From the NCBI RefSeq assembly GCF_003984625.1, contig NZ_RWKH01000003.1:1-64000 (forward strand): a stretch of DNA of 64,000 nt. The letters are read 5' to 3'. The notes under the pieces are model-generated. The model searched no databases and had not been told where the DNA came from. It saw nothing but the letters and a program-made list of their open reading frames with translations. Below are positions 34,466 to 42,151 of the stretch, piece after piece. The DNA comes from Variovorax sp. DXTD-1. Lineage in GTDB: Bacteria; Pseudomonadota; Gammaproteobacteria; Burkholderiales; Burkholderiaceae_C. The first letter of the stretch is position 1. Each line of letters starts with the position of its first letter. The translations under genes were made by a program, and so were the position numbers.

Positions 34466-35809
34466 ATGACCAGACCCAACATCATCTTCATCGTGGCCGA
34501 CGACCTCGGCTATGCCGACCTTGGCTGCTACGGCGGTCGCGATGCCGCGTTCGGCCCCGTGTCGCCCGTGCTCGACGGCCTGGCCGCCAACGGCCTGAAG
34601 CTCACGCAGGGCTACTCGAACTCGCCCGTGTGCTCGCCCACGCGCTTCGCGATGATTACCGCGCGGTATCAGTACCGCCTGCGCGGCGCGGCCGAAGAGC
34701 CCATCAGGAGCAGCAGCCGCGGCAGCACCACGCTCGGCCTGCCAACCGACCACCCCACCCTGCCGTCACTGCTGAAGGCCGGCGGCTACCAGACCGCCCT
34801 CATCGGCAAATGGCACCTGGGCTACCCGCCCCACTTCGGCCCCCTGCAATCGGGGTACGACGAATTCTTCGGCCCCATGTCGGGCGGCGTCGACTACTTT
34901 ACGCACTGCGACTCCACCGGCCAGCACGACCTGTGGTTTGGCGAAGAAGACAAGAAAGAAGACGGCTACCTGACCGACATTCTTTCCAAGCGCGCAGTCG
35001 ACTACGTCGAGCGCATGGCCGCCAAACAGAAGCAGCAGCAAAAGGAAGAAGAACAAGCCCCCTTCTTCCTGAGCCTGCACTACACCGCCCCCCACTGGCC
35101 GTGGGAAACTCGCGACGATGCAGACAAGGCGCCCACCGTCAAAGACAACCTCTTCGACCTGGCCGGCGGCAACATTCACGTGTACCGCCGCATGATCCAT
35201 CACATGGACGAAGGCATTGGCTGGATCATGGCCGCGCTCGAAAAGCACGGCTTAGCCGACAACACCCTGGTGGTGTTTACCAGCGACAACGGCGGCGAAC
35301 GCTTCTCGGACAACTGGCCGCTGGTCGGCGGCAAGATGGACTTGACCGAAGGCGGCATCCGCGTGCCATGGATCGCGCACTGGCCCGCAGTGATCGCCAA
35401 GGGCAGCGAGAGCAAGCAGCTGTGCATGACCATGGACTGGTCCGCCACCATGCTCGACGCGGCCGGCGTGCAGGCCGATGCGGCTTATCCGCTCGACGGC
35501 GTGTCATTGATGCCCGTGCTGAAGGACCCGAAGCACAGCTTCCGCAGGCCGCTGCACTGGCGCATGAACCATCGCGGGCAGGAAGCGATGCGCGATGGGG
35601 ATTGGAAGTACCTGAAGGTGGACGGGAACGAGTACCTGTTCAACGTTCCTGCCGATGAGCGCGAGCGGGCGAATCTGGGGAAGAAGGAGCCGGAGAGGCT
35701 GGCCGCGATGCGGGAAGACTGGGCGGCGTGGAATGCAACGATGCCTGGGATTCCGGAGGATGCGACTGTTAGTTTGGGGTATTCGGTTAAGGATATGCCG
35801 CAGAGGTAG
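34466..35809 (+). CDS. Sulfatase (arylsulfatase family)
   Basis: A 447-residue alkaline-phosphatase-superfamily sulfatase. The metal-binding start PNIIFIVADDLGYADLGCYG, the formylglycine motif CSPTR (in SNSPVCSPTRFAMITARYQ) and the GKWHLG block are all intact, as is FTSDNGGE further on. The Cys must be oxidised to formylglycine by an FGE encoded elsewhere. There is no signal peptide, so the enzyme is probably cytoplasmic and acts on an imported organosulfate. It is 17 bp after the second Bug receptor and completes a likely uptake-and-desulfation operon under the MarR regulator. Confidence 0.92.
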   Translation: MTRPNIIFIVADDLGYADLGCYGGRDAAFGPVSPVLDGLAANGLKLTQGYSNSPVCSPTRFAMITARYQYRLRGAAEEPIRSSSRGSTTLGLPTDHPTLPSLLKAGGYQTALIGKWHLGYPPHFGPLQSGYDEFFGPMSGGVDYFTHCDSTGQHDLWFGEEDKKEDGYLTDILSKRAVDYVERMAAKQKQQQKEEEQAPFFLSLHYTAPHWPWETRDDADKAPTVKDNLFDLAGGNIHVYRRMIHHMDEGIGWIMAALEKHGLADNTLVVFTSDNGGERFSDNWPLVGGKMDLTEGGIRVPWIAHWPAVIAKGSESKQLCMTMDWSATMLDAAGVQADAAYPLDGVSLMPVLKDPKHSFRRPLHWRMNHRGQEAMRDGDWKYLKVDGNEYLFNVPADERERANLGKKEPERLAAMREDWAAWNATMPGIPEDATVSLGYSVKDMPQR

Positions 35810-35979
35810 GCTGAGTGGGCATGGATCAGCGACTGCTTAAGACTGGTATTAGCTTTAGGGCAAGCCGGGGGCGGGCCGCTTAACGTTTGGTACCAACGAT
35901 CGGGCGTCGTTTATTCGCGCCTCACTACAGACTAATCACGCGGTTGAGAGCCTACGATGCTGGTGCAATGCAACTGTGT
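35810..35979. other. Intergenic left flank of the AT-richer island
   Basis: A 170-bp stretch between the sulfatase and the methyltransferase 3' ends (both genes end here, convergent). Base composition shifts toward A+T compared with the genes to the left. No tRNA, integrase, terminator hairpin with a T-run, or convincing direct repeat was found. Confidence 0.6.
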
Positions 35980-37515
35980 TTAAGCTGCGGATCTGCACGG
36001 CAGCCGTAGCGGAAGCGCCTCCGGCTCTCTCAGATTCTCTGTCAACCATTGGTCAGCAATGCGCTGAGCTTCCTCGATTCGCCCAGTGGCAGCACGTTCG
36101 CAAACGGACTTGAAGACGTCAGCGGTGTTCTCACTCAGCTTGCTGACGACAGGAATTCTTATTCTTCCAAGGTCGGAAGGCTCAAACTTTCGCAGGCCGT
36201 CGGCATAAATTCGAGCACCATCGACCAGTTGTCGTCGCACGCTCGACGTTAGCAAAAGAATTCCGATGGCTGCGCGCTCAGAGAGTTCGACCCTTCTACT
36301 GAACGAAACAACATAGAGCGTGTTTGTTGCTGAGAGGCCTTTCATCTCTTTGAGAACCAGAAACGGGAGTCCTCCAGCAGTTCCAGAGATAAAACCGTCC
36401 GCTTTTGGTGGCAGTGGCGTCCGATGCCACGGATCCCTCGATCTAACCTTATGCGCCTGCACGTTGCAGCTTCCATCCAGTCCTCGCTGCAGATACCGAA
36501 TCACCGCGGCATGAGCTTGCGTAGTCGGGGTCGGTCTAAATAGCCATACTCTTTCACCACGATCCCTCAAGCGTTCCCAAGCAGAACGGTCCATGAACGC
36601 TGAAGTCAGATGACGTGCTCGGGTGAGCACCGGCGTACATGCACCAACCGGAAGGTTGTTGGTTGCGCGCTCTTGTTCCGAGAGCAGGAAGTATTTTGAA
36701 TCTCCAGTTACTGCGCCTATTCGAATGTTCATCAATTCATCTAGGCGCCGAAAAGAGGAGGGCTGCGCAGGGAGCGCATGGACCACAGCAGCAGATGATG
36801 GGCGACCGCCGGCACCGAGCACGCGCAGTGCGTCGATGGTCTCCTGAAGGTCAGATACCTCCACGCGAACTCGGGTTGACTCTGGCGCTCCCCGATTGCG
36901 TGCGACGAGGACTACCGTCCCTTCCTGCACCGTCGAAAACAGTGGTTTGGAGCACCTCACTACACCCACCAGTCCGAACGCCCGGTACACCGCCTCTTGG
37001 ATCGGCCTAGCATAGATCGCGTAGTCCCACGCTGCTGGGAGTACTGCTACCAAGTGACCACCAGGCCGAAGGCATTCGATGGCGCGGAGGATGAAGGCAC
37101 ACCAGTAGTTTGAACGTCGGGTCAGACGATCGCCTTGTGGCAGGGAGACTTGAAGTGCCTGCTCAAGAGGAGCCCCCTTGATCTTGCTTAGGCCCACGTA
37201 TGGTGGATTCATGACAACCCGGTCCACGGAGCTGGCATGACCTTTAGCCCATGCAATAAAGTCCACTCCGCGCTCAGTCAATGCCATTGCGTCTTTCTGA
37301 GAGCTCTTCACTGAAATGTCGAGCGCGAGTATGTGGTCCTTCGCGATGCCCAATGCGGCCATCTCCGCGACGAACGCGCCGTCGCCAAGACAAGGGTCGA
37401 GCCAGACGCACCTTTGTCCATCGTTCGCCGCTTCAACCATGGCGTGTGCTAGGGCTTGAGGCGTGTAGACGGTCGAGGAAGCTGGAATCAGCGTATGGGC
37501 CATCACCAGACTCAT
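35980..37515 (-). CDS. N6-adenine-type DNA methyltransferase (Eco57I/TaqI-like)
   Basis: A 511-residue class I SAM-dependent DNA methylase. Motif I is DPCLGDGAF at residues 40-48, and the catalytic NPPY is at residues 103-106, the signature for amino-methylation of adenine. The C-terminal ~250 residues resemble the target-recognition half of TaqI/Eco57I-type enzymes but contain no nuclease motif that I can see. The start 37515 overlaps the upstream stop (ATGA); an alternative Met lies four codons later. It is the last gene of the operon. It may mark self DNA for the other three proteins, or act as a type II or BREX-like methylase; this is inference. Confidence 0.85.
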   Translation of the reverse strand: MSLVMAHTLIPASSTVYTPQALAHAMVEAANDGQRCVWLDPCLGDGAFVAEMAALGIAKDHILALDISVKSSQKDAMALTERGVDFIAWAKGHASSVDRVVMNPPYVGLSKIKGAPLEQALQVSLPQGDRLTRRSNYWCAFILRAIECLRPGGHLVAVLPAAWDYAIYARPIQEAVYRAFGLVGVVRCSKPLFSTVQEGTVVLVARNRGAPESTRVRVEVSDLQETIDALRVLGAGGRPSSAAVVHALPAQPSSFRRLDELMNIRIGAVTGDSKYFLLSEQERATNNLPVGACTPVLTRARHLTSAFMDRSAWERLRDRGERVWLFRPTPTTQAHAAVIRYLQRGLDGSCNVQAHKVRSRDPWHRTPLPPKADGFISGTAGGLPFLVLKEMKGLSATNTLYVVSFSRRVELSERAAIGILLLTSSVRRQLVDGARIYADGLRKFEPSDLGRIRIPVVSKLSENTADVFKSVCERAATGRIEEAQRIADQWLTENLREPEALPLRLPCRSAA

Positions 37516-38252
37516 ACCCAGAGATTCGGCGCCGGCTTGAGAAGCTTAAGGGTCATCCAAGGACTTCCGGTGCGTTGCTCGCGCATTTGCTGGGTCTGCC
37601 ATTCAAAAAACTTCTCAAGCCGCGGCGCTTGAATACCTCGCCATTGCTGCATGTCGTGTGAATCTGAAGCAGCGTGCTTAGCCCATCGGTCTTGGAAAAG
37701 TTCGCCGATTGCGTACTCGAACGCCAAGAAGGGGCTCATCGGCAGCGCGGGCAGCCGTGGAACGTCGAACCCCTTGGGAAAAGGTGGCGCATCGAAATGA
37801 TTAAATTGGGCGTGGAAGTGAGTACCTGGTGATTGATGATCACCAACATCGGTGCTCCAGCATGCAAGCGTAGCTCCCTCCTTCGAGACGATTCGAGTTA
37901 CGGATGACGCGAGACCATCCAAGAGAAAGTGCCTGCGACCTGCCCATTGCACTTCGTCGAGCGCTCGAATCTCCCAACAAAAAGAGAACTCAGCGCGTGC
38001 ATGAAAGCCACTCTTTTTGTCGCGCTGGCTTTCCCCTTCGCTCCAGACTGTGCAAAGTGGCTGTTCAACAGGTATCGACCATCTCGTAGTTGTAGTGGTC
38101 GAACCGCTTCTTTGAATGCGCTTCAGAAAGTCAGCAGCTTGGTCGAGAACATACGCGGTGTTCATGTCAATGAACCCACTGGCAATGCCCCTTAACGCCT
38201 CGCATTCGCGGGCCACGTCTGCAAACGCGAATATCAGTCCACGGGGAGGCAT
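37512..38252 (-). CDS. Hypothetical protein of the island operon (246 aa)
   Basis: No family is recognised. The protein is soluble, without a signal or membrane segment. A short run of threonines (residues 52-56) splits an N-terminal helical part from a beta-rich part. Around residues 137-152 lies a His cluster, DHQSPGTHFHAQFNHFD (H145, H147, H152), followed by VPRLPALPMSPFLAFEYAIGE, given in part; the pattern might suit metal binding or a nuclease, but nothing more can be claimed. The ATG 38252 shares one base with the upstream stop (TGATG). It sits between the receiver-like protein and the methyltransferase. Confidence 0.75.
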   Translation of the reverse strand: MPPRGLIFAFADVARECEALRGIASGFIDMNTAYVLDQAADFLKRIQRSGSTTTTTRWSIPVEQPLCTVWSEGESQRDKKSGFHARAEFSFCWEIRALDEVQWAGRRHFLLDGLASSVTRIVSKEGATLACWSTDVGDHQSPGTHFHAQFNHFDAPPFPKGFDVPRLPALPMSPFLAFEYAIGELFQDRWAKHAASDSHDMQQWRGIQAPRLEKFFEWQTQQMREQRTGSPWMTLKLLKPAPNLWV

Positions 38253-39379
38253 CAATGGCTCTGCAACGTTTGAGGGTTAACTACGATTGCGCGTAGTACT
38301 TCATCATTGTTCACGTCGCTCTTCCTCGCCCAAGCGGGCTCGGCAAACGGAGGCCAGTCGTCCGGTGCGACTTGTACTACCTCTTCATTTGTAGCCAGCA
38401 CTTCGCTAGCGGAGAAATTGTGATCAATGACGGGAAAGAGCCTGGCTGCTTCGAGCGTCTTTAAGTCTGGATCGAGTTTGCGAATTGCTTCGTGCAGTTT
38501 CGTCAGATTTGTTGGGTCTTCCGGTACGAGCGAAAACACCATCTCGTCAACTGCAGCACGCCACCATCTACGACCGACCACATTGAATAGGTGTCCCTGG
38601 TACCGTGCAGTCGAAAGAGTTTCGGAGAATGGCGAATCGACCTTTATGAGGCTGGCTTTCAGCGATTGAACCTCGACGCGAAGACGCGCCGCAAGATGGG
38701 AATCATCGACCAAGAAGGTGGGGTAGGGAAGAATCCGATGAAGTAGCCAGCGAATCACGCCCACCCCATTGGTGTGTTTAGCGAATTCGTGAATGGGAGG
38801 GTGACACCGCTGGATAGCTTCCCACGCGAAGTCGCACCAAGGCCAATCCGGATTAAGTCCAAGCCAGTTGCGCAGAGAGCTACCTGCCTCAGGGGATTTT
38901 TCGGGCCAAGGTTTAGGCAGGTCTGCCACAGACTTCGCGAGATCCACAACTGCAGCGTAGCGCTGATCGGTCGTTGCACGCTTGTAAAAAACCCACTCAA
39001 GGTTGTGAGCACGAGCAACGATATGTGGCTGTTGAGAGAGGCCTCTGGCTATTGAAACAGTTTCAGCCGTATACAGCGCGAACGCTCGAGGTGTTTGTGG
39101 ATCCAGAGCATGCGCCGCCTCTTGAAGCACTGGCAGCAGAGCCAAGCCATTGGACGGCTTGAGTCCAACTTGATCAAGCTCGTTTCGCGCTGGCCAATGT
39201 TCGATCTTGAAATCGACCAGAACCACGCAAGCCCTTCGGAGGTCTGATTCACTGACCGCTTCGGGGTGGCAAACCCGAATATTTACCTCACCTTTCCCAT
39301 TGACGAATTCCTCCCAAGCTCTCAGGTCGTCTGGGACGTCATCCACATGAAGGACAAATGGAGTGGCCTGCTGTGTCAT
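38252..39379 (-). CDS. Receiver-like response protein with unknown C-terminal domain
   Basis: A 375-residue protein. The first ~135 residues look like a two-component receiver: strand 1 ends VDD (D13, D14), strand 3 has the candidate phospho-acceptor D56 in VVLVDFKI, T104 sits in ALYTAET, and K133 lies in VFYKRA. All five key positions of a phosphorylatable receiver are therefore filled, although the loops are atypical. The remaining ~240 residues match no DNA-binding or enzymatic domain I know. The start overlaps the stop of the dual-ATPase gene (ATGA), so the two proteins are likely partners. Confidence 0.7.
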   Translation of the reverse strand: MTQQATPFVLHVDDVPDDLRAWEEFVNGKGEVNIRVCHPEAVSESDLRRACVVLVDFKIEHWPARNELDQVGLKPSNGLALLPVLQEAAHALDPQTPRAFALYTAETVSIARGLSQQPHIVARAHNLEWVFYKRATTDQRYAAVVDLAKSVADLPKPWPEKSPEAGSSLRNWLGLNPDWPWCDFAWEAIQRCHPPIHEFAKHTNGVGVIRWLLHRILPYPTFLVDDSHLAARLRVEVQSLKASLIKVDSPFSETLSTARYQGHLFNVVGRRWWRAAVDEMVFSLVPEDPTNLTKLHEAIRKLDPDLKTLEAARLFPVIDHNFSASEVLATNEEVVQVAPDDWPPFAEPAWARKSDVNNDEVLRAIVVNPQTLQSH

Positions 39380-41697
39380 TCTCTATGTGCTCCCGGAAAC
39401 TTTAGTGCCAGCGCAGTGGCAAAGCCATGATGGGCCCGCACAAACTCAACGGTCCCTCCGACGTCAGACAATAGGTCGCGCGTGATGACCAAGCCCAAGC
39501 CCATCCCTTGGCCCAACACCGGGTCTACTTCAACAGAACTGGACTCAAACGGCCGAAACCATCGTTCGCCTTCCGAGGGGTCAACAGCCGCCCCAGTATT
39601 CTCGATATGCAGGACCAGCGTGCCATCGCTGTGTAGCGTGTCGAGCGCCTGGATGCGCCCATTCTTTCCTGCCGCTTTCACTGCATTTGTCAAGAGGTTG
39701 CTAAAGATGGCCATTAGCTCCGCCCTAAACATTGGTGGAGTGCGCGCGTCGGCGGACACGTTGTTTTGCCACACGATGCCTCGCTGTTCTGCAGAGGTAG
39801 ATACAAGCCGCCAAGCCGCGTCCAATATTTCAGAGCACGGTTGTCGCGAGCGGCGGCGTCGTGAGTCCGGCGTGACGATATCCAGCAAATATGCGGCTTG
39901 CCGCTCGATGGCTCTTCTGAGGTCGGCAGCAGCGCTGGAAACTTTAGAAAGCTGCTGTGACACGGGTGATGGAACCTGAGCCCTGATGGTCCCCAAAAGA
40001 GCTTCGAAATCTGATGCGGTCGACACCAGTCTGCTGACCTCGTGGGTAAACGCAGCCAACTGGGTACCAACCGATGCGAGCACCAAAACCATCGACGCGG
40101 ATGGCATCAACTCCCGTGATACGGATGCCGCATGTTGAATTTCGCTCGCTGCATTGAGCAGCTGCGGCCGAAAGGCAATGGGCAGCGATTGTGCAAGCCG
40201 CTCAAGATTGGTCGCCTGATTTTCTAGCGTCTGAAACGTCGCTTCAGCTCGGCCCTTGAGTGCATCGCGGGGGCCGGATTGAGCCTTTTCATTTTGCCAT
40301 TCAAGGGAGCCCTGCGTCTCACGAATAGGGAGCGGTAACGGCGGAGTGGCCTTCGCTGATGCGCGAACTCTTGTCGCCAGGTCAATGCCCTTTCGGACGA
40401 CGGTTACTAAGCGATCGAGAGCTTCCCCCGGAACAAATCCTTCCCGGTTAACAAGCATGTCTAGGGAGCCCGCTCGATCAACTGTCAGAAATACGCCACC
40501 GAGATAGTGCTTACTTGGTAGCAGCAGCAGCCCCTCATCTTCAGCTTCTGGCAAGTTGTCTATGTCGTCGGAGAGGAATCGAAGCTTTCGGTCGCGGGCG
40601 GTGACATCACGCGAGAGGAACAGCCAGTCGTCCGACTCGTCTCCGTACGGAAGTACCCGAAATCCCTCCATATAGACGCGAACGCCGCTGACTCGCGATG
40701 CCCAAGCGCGTGTGTCATTGCGCCCCTTGGCCGACCCTTCCCGAATTAGAAGTCGACCTTGAAAGAACGGCCCCTCTTCAGGGGATGGGTGCTCCTCGAA
40801 CCAAGTCCGCGCTTCAAATGCACCGTTCTTCTTAGTCCATTGAGCCGTGGGGGAAACAAAATATCGAACGCCCTCGATCGAGGCGTCAATCTCAAGTATC
40901 CAGTGAGCTGCGTCGACTACTGAGGTCCAGTAGTTATCTCCGGTCTCGAAGGCACCTTCCAGCTTGACCTTCAGGCCCGGATCCTGCGTGCTGGCGTCGA
41001 CCACCATCGGCGACTCGAACAATCCCGCATCACTCAAGACCGCTTTTGGGAGCACCCCGGTGATCACGGGAGGTGCCTGTAACGCTTCCACTTCGAGCAA
41101 GAACCGGCCTAACTGGGACTTGCTCCACTTTCGCCGCAAGCGGGTAAGCGTCAGCGTAGTCCCTGCCTTCGTGGGTACATCTAACAAAATCTCGTTCACC
41201 ACGACGGCGTCGTCGGCGATCTTGTCAAGTGTTTCAGCAGACTCTACCTGGTCCCACTTGATGCTGCCGGAAACGCCCTTGAACTCCAGACTCTCTGCAG
41301 CAATTGCATCACTGGCTTCATGCCACGGAGTTGAAACAACGCCAAGTTCTCTTGCAAGCTTGTGGGCGGCGAGCCTACCAACGCCCTTGGCTCCTGTATA
41401 GCGGCGCCCAAACCTCTTTGATCTTCGAGACCCCTCGCCCTTCAAGCGACCTGCTATCCGCAGGAATCCCCGCTCGAATGTGTCAGGCGTCATTCCCACA
41501 CCATCGTCCGAGATGCGGATCACTCCGTGCTCTGGATCGTCCAACCCCTCTCCGTAGACAGTGACTTCGGTTGCGTCCGCGTCATAAGCATTTTTTACAA
41601 GCTCAATCAGGGCAGTAGATTCTCGGCCCACAAGCAACTCGCCCAGTTCTCGAAAGAGGTGCGTGTCCACCGAGAATCGGATCTTGTGATCGCTCAT
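39376..41697 (-). CDS. Dual GHKL ATPase: Hsp90-like N-terminus fused to a histidine-kinase-like C-terminus
   Basis: A 773-residue soluble protein. The N-terminal ATPase has the Hsp90/MutL-type N-box ALIELVKNAYDADATEV (E32, N36, D39), DDGVGM at 64-69 and the lid GAKGVGRLAAHKL. A long middle region follows. Residues ~540-610 form a helical pair with H552 in AAFTHEVSRL, which resembles a phospho-acceptor H-box. The C-terminal ATPase has SNLLTNAVKAA (N667, N671), RPF (715-717) and GQGMGLGL (729-736). No membrane segment or sensor domain is seen. It is first in the operon, before a receiver-like protein. Kinase activity is inferred. Confidence 0.8.
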   Translation of the reverse strand: MSDHKIRFSVDTHLFRELGELLVGRESTALIELVKNAYDADATEVTVYGEGLDDPEHGVIRISDDGVGMTPDTFERGFLRIAGRLKGEGSRRSKRFGRRYTGAKGVGRLAAHKLARELGVVSTPWHEASDAIAAESLEFKGVSGSIKWDQVESAETLDKIADDAVVVNEILLDVPTKAGTTLTLTRLRRKWSKSQLGRFLLEVEALQAPPVITGVLPKAVLSDAGLFESPMVVDASTQDPGLKVKLEGAFETGDNYWTSVVDAAHWILEIDASIEGVRYFVSPTAQWTKKNGAFEARTWFEEHPSPEEGPFFQGRLLIREGSAKGRNDTRAWASRVSGVRVYMEGFRVLPYGDESDDWLFLSRDVTARDRKLRFLSDDIDNLPEAEDEGLLLLPSKHYLGGVFLTVDRAGSLDMLVNREGFVPGEALDRLVTVVRKGIDLATRVRASAKATPPLPLPIRETQGSLEWQNEKAQSGPRDALKGRAEATFQTLENQATNLERLAQSLPIAFRPQLLNAASEIQHAASVSRELMPSASMVLVLASVGTQLAAFTHEVSRLVSTASDFEALLGTIRAQVPSPVSQQLSKVSSAAADLRRAIERQAAYLLDIVTPDSRRRRSRQPCSEILDAAWRLVSTSAEQRGIVWQNNVSADARTPPMFRAELMAIFSNLLTNAVKAAGKNGRIQALDTLHSDGTLVLHIENTGAAVDPSEGERWFRPFESSSVEVDPVLGQGMGLGLVITRDLLSDVGGTVEFVRAHHGFATALALKFPGAHRE

Positions 41698-42151
41698 TGG
41701 TCAGTTCAGAAAAAGGGTTTCGGAGAAGCTAATGCAAGCGGCAACAGGGGTTTCCCGATCTTACTGTCAAGCAGAGTAGCTCTTCTTGCTTCGCCGGCCG
41801 AGGTCTTAATTCGTCCTCGAAGTTGCCCAACTCCGTCGACCTGTTTCCTACCGACCCATTCGCACCACCGCGCTGGCTTAGGAAACCATCCCCCAAAACA
41901 ACCGACCACAGCAAGCGAAGTTTCTATGACCGCTTCATTTTTTGAGCGCTACTCCGTCCCACGGCTTGTATTGGCCGTCCGCTGTCGCTTCGAATCGAAC
42001 TTCGAGTCCGTGTTCGTGTTCGTGATCGAAGCAACCTGAATGCGTGCCCAATTCCGCCGACAACGCCAGCCACGGAGGCACTCAGCTGCACGCAATCCAG
42101 ATGGGCGCAAATTGCAGTGGTTGAGAGAGCCAAAAACGGACCTCCGCGCCC
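41698..42151. other. Non-coding stretch upstream of the island operon
   Basis: About 450 bp between the start of the dual-ATPase gene and the 3' end of the metallo-beta-lactamase-fold gene. It is AT-richer in its left part and should hold the promoter of the four-gene operon. Reading frames here lack recognisable domains. A short TGTTCGTGTTCGTG direct repeat is at about 42013-42026. No clear terminator or tRNA. Confidence 0.55.

Larger units (their letters stand above)
35900..42140. other. Genomic island carrying a four-gene signalling/methyltransferase operon
   Basis: About 6 kb with visibly lower G+C and different codon use than the flanks (many A- and T-ending codons), holding four coupled minus-strand genes and two non-coding flanks. 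It has no mobility gene of its own. Boundaries are approximate, judged by eye from base composition. Confidence 0.65.

Noticed and set aside
41985..42010. TTCGAATCGAAC-type sequence resembling the T-arm of a tRNA
   Set aside because: No acceptor, anticodon or D arms can be formed around it.
41527..42039. A 170-codon open frame on the plus strand over the start of the dual-ATPase gene
   Set aside because: It overlaps the real gene on the opposite strand, and its product has no domain or composition of a real protein.
35942..42127. GGTTGAGAG at both ends of the AT-richer island (35942-35950 and 42119-42127) as possible attachment repeats
   Set aside because: Nine bases is within what chance gives over such distances, and no integrase or tRNA target is nearby.
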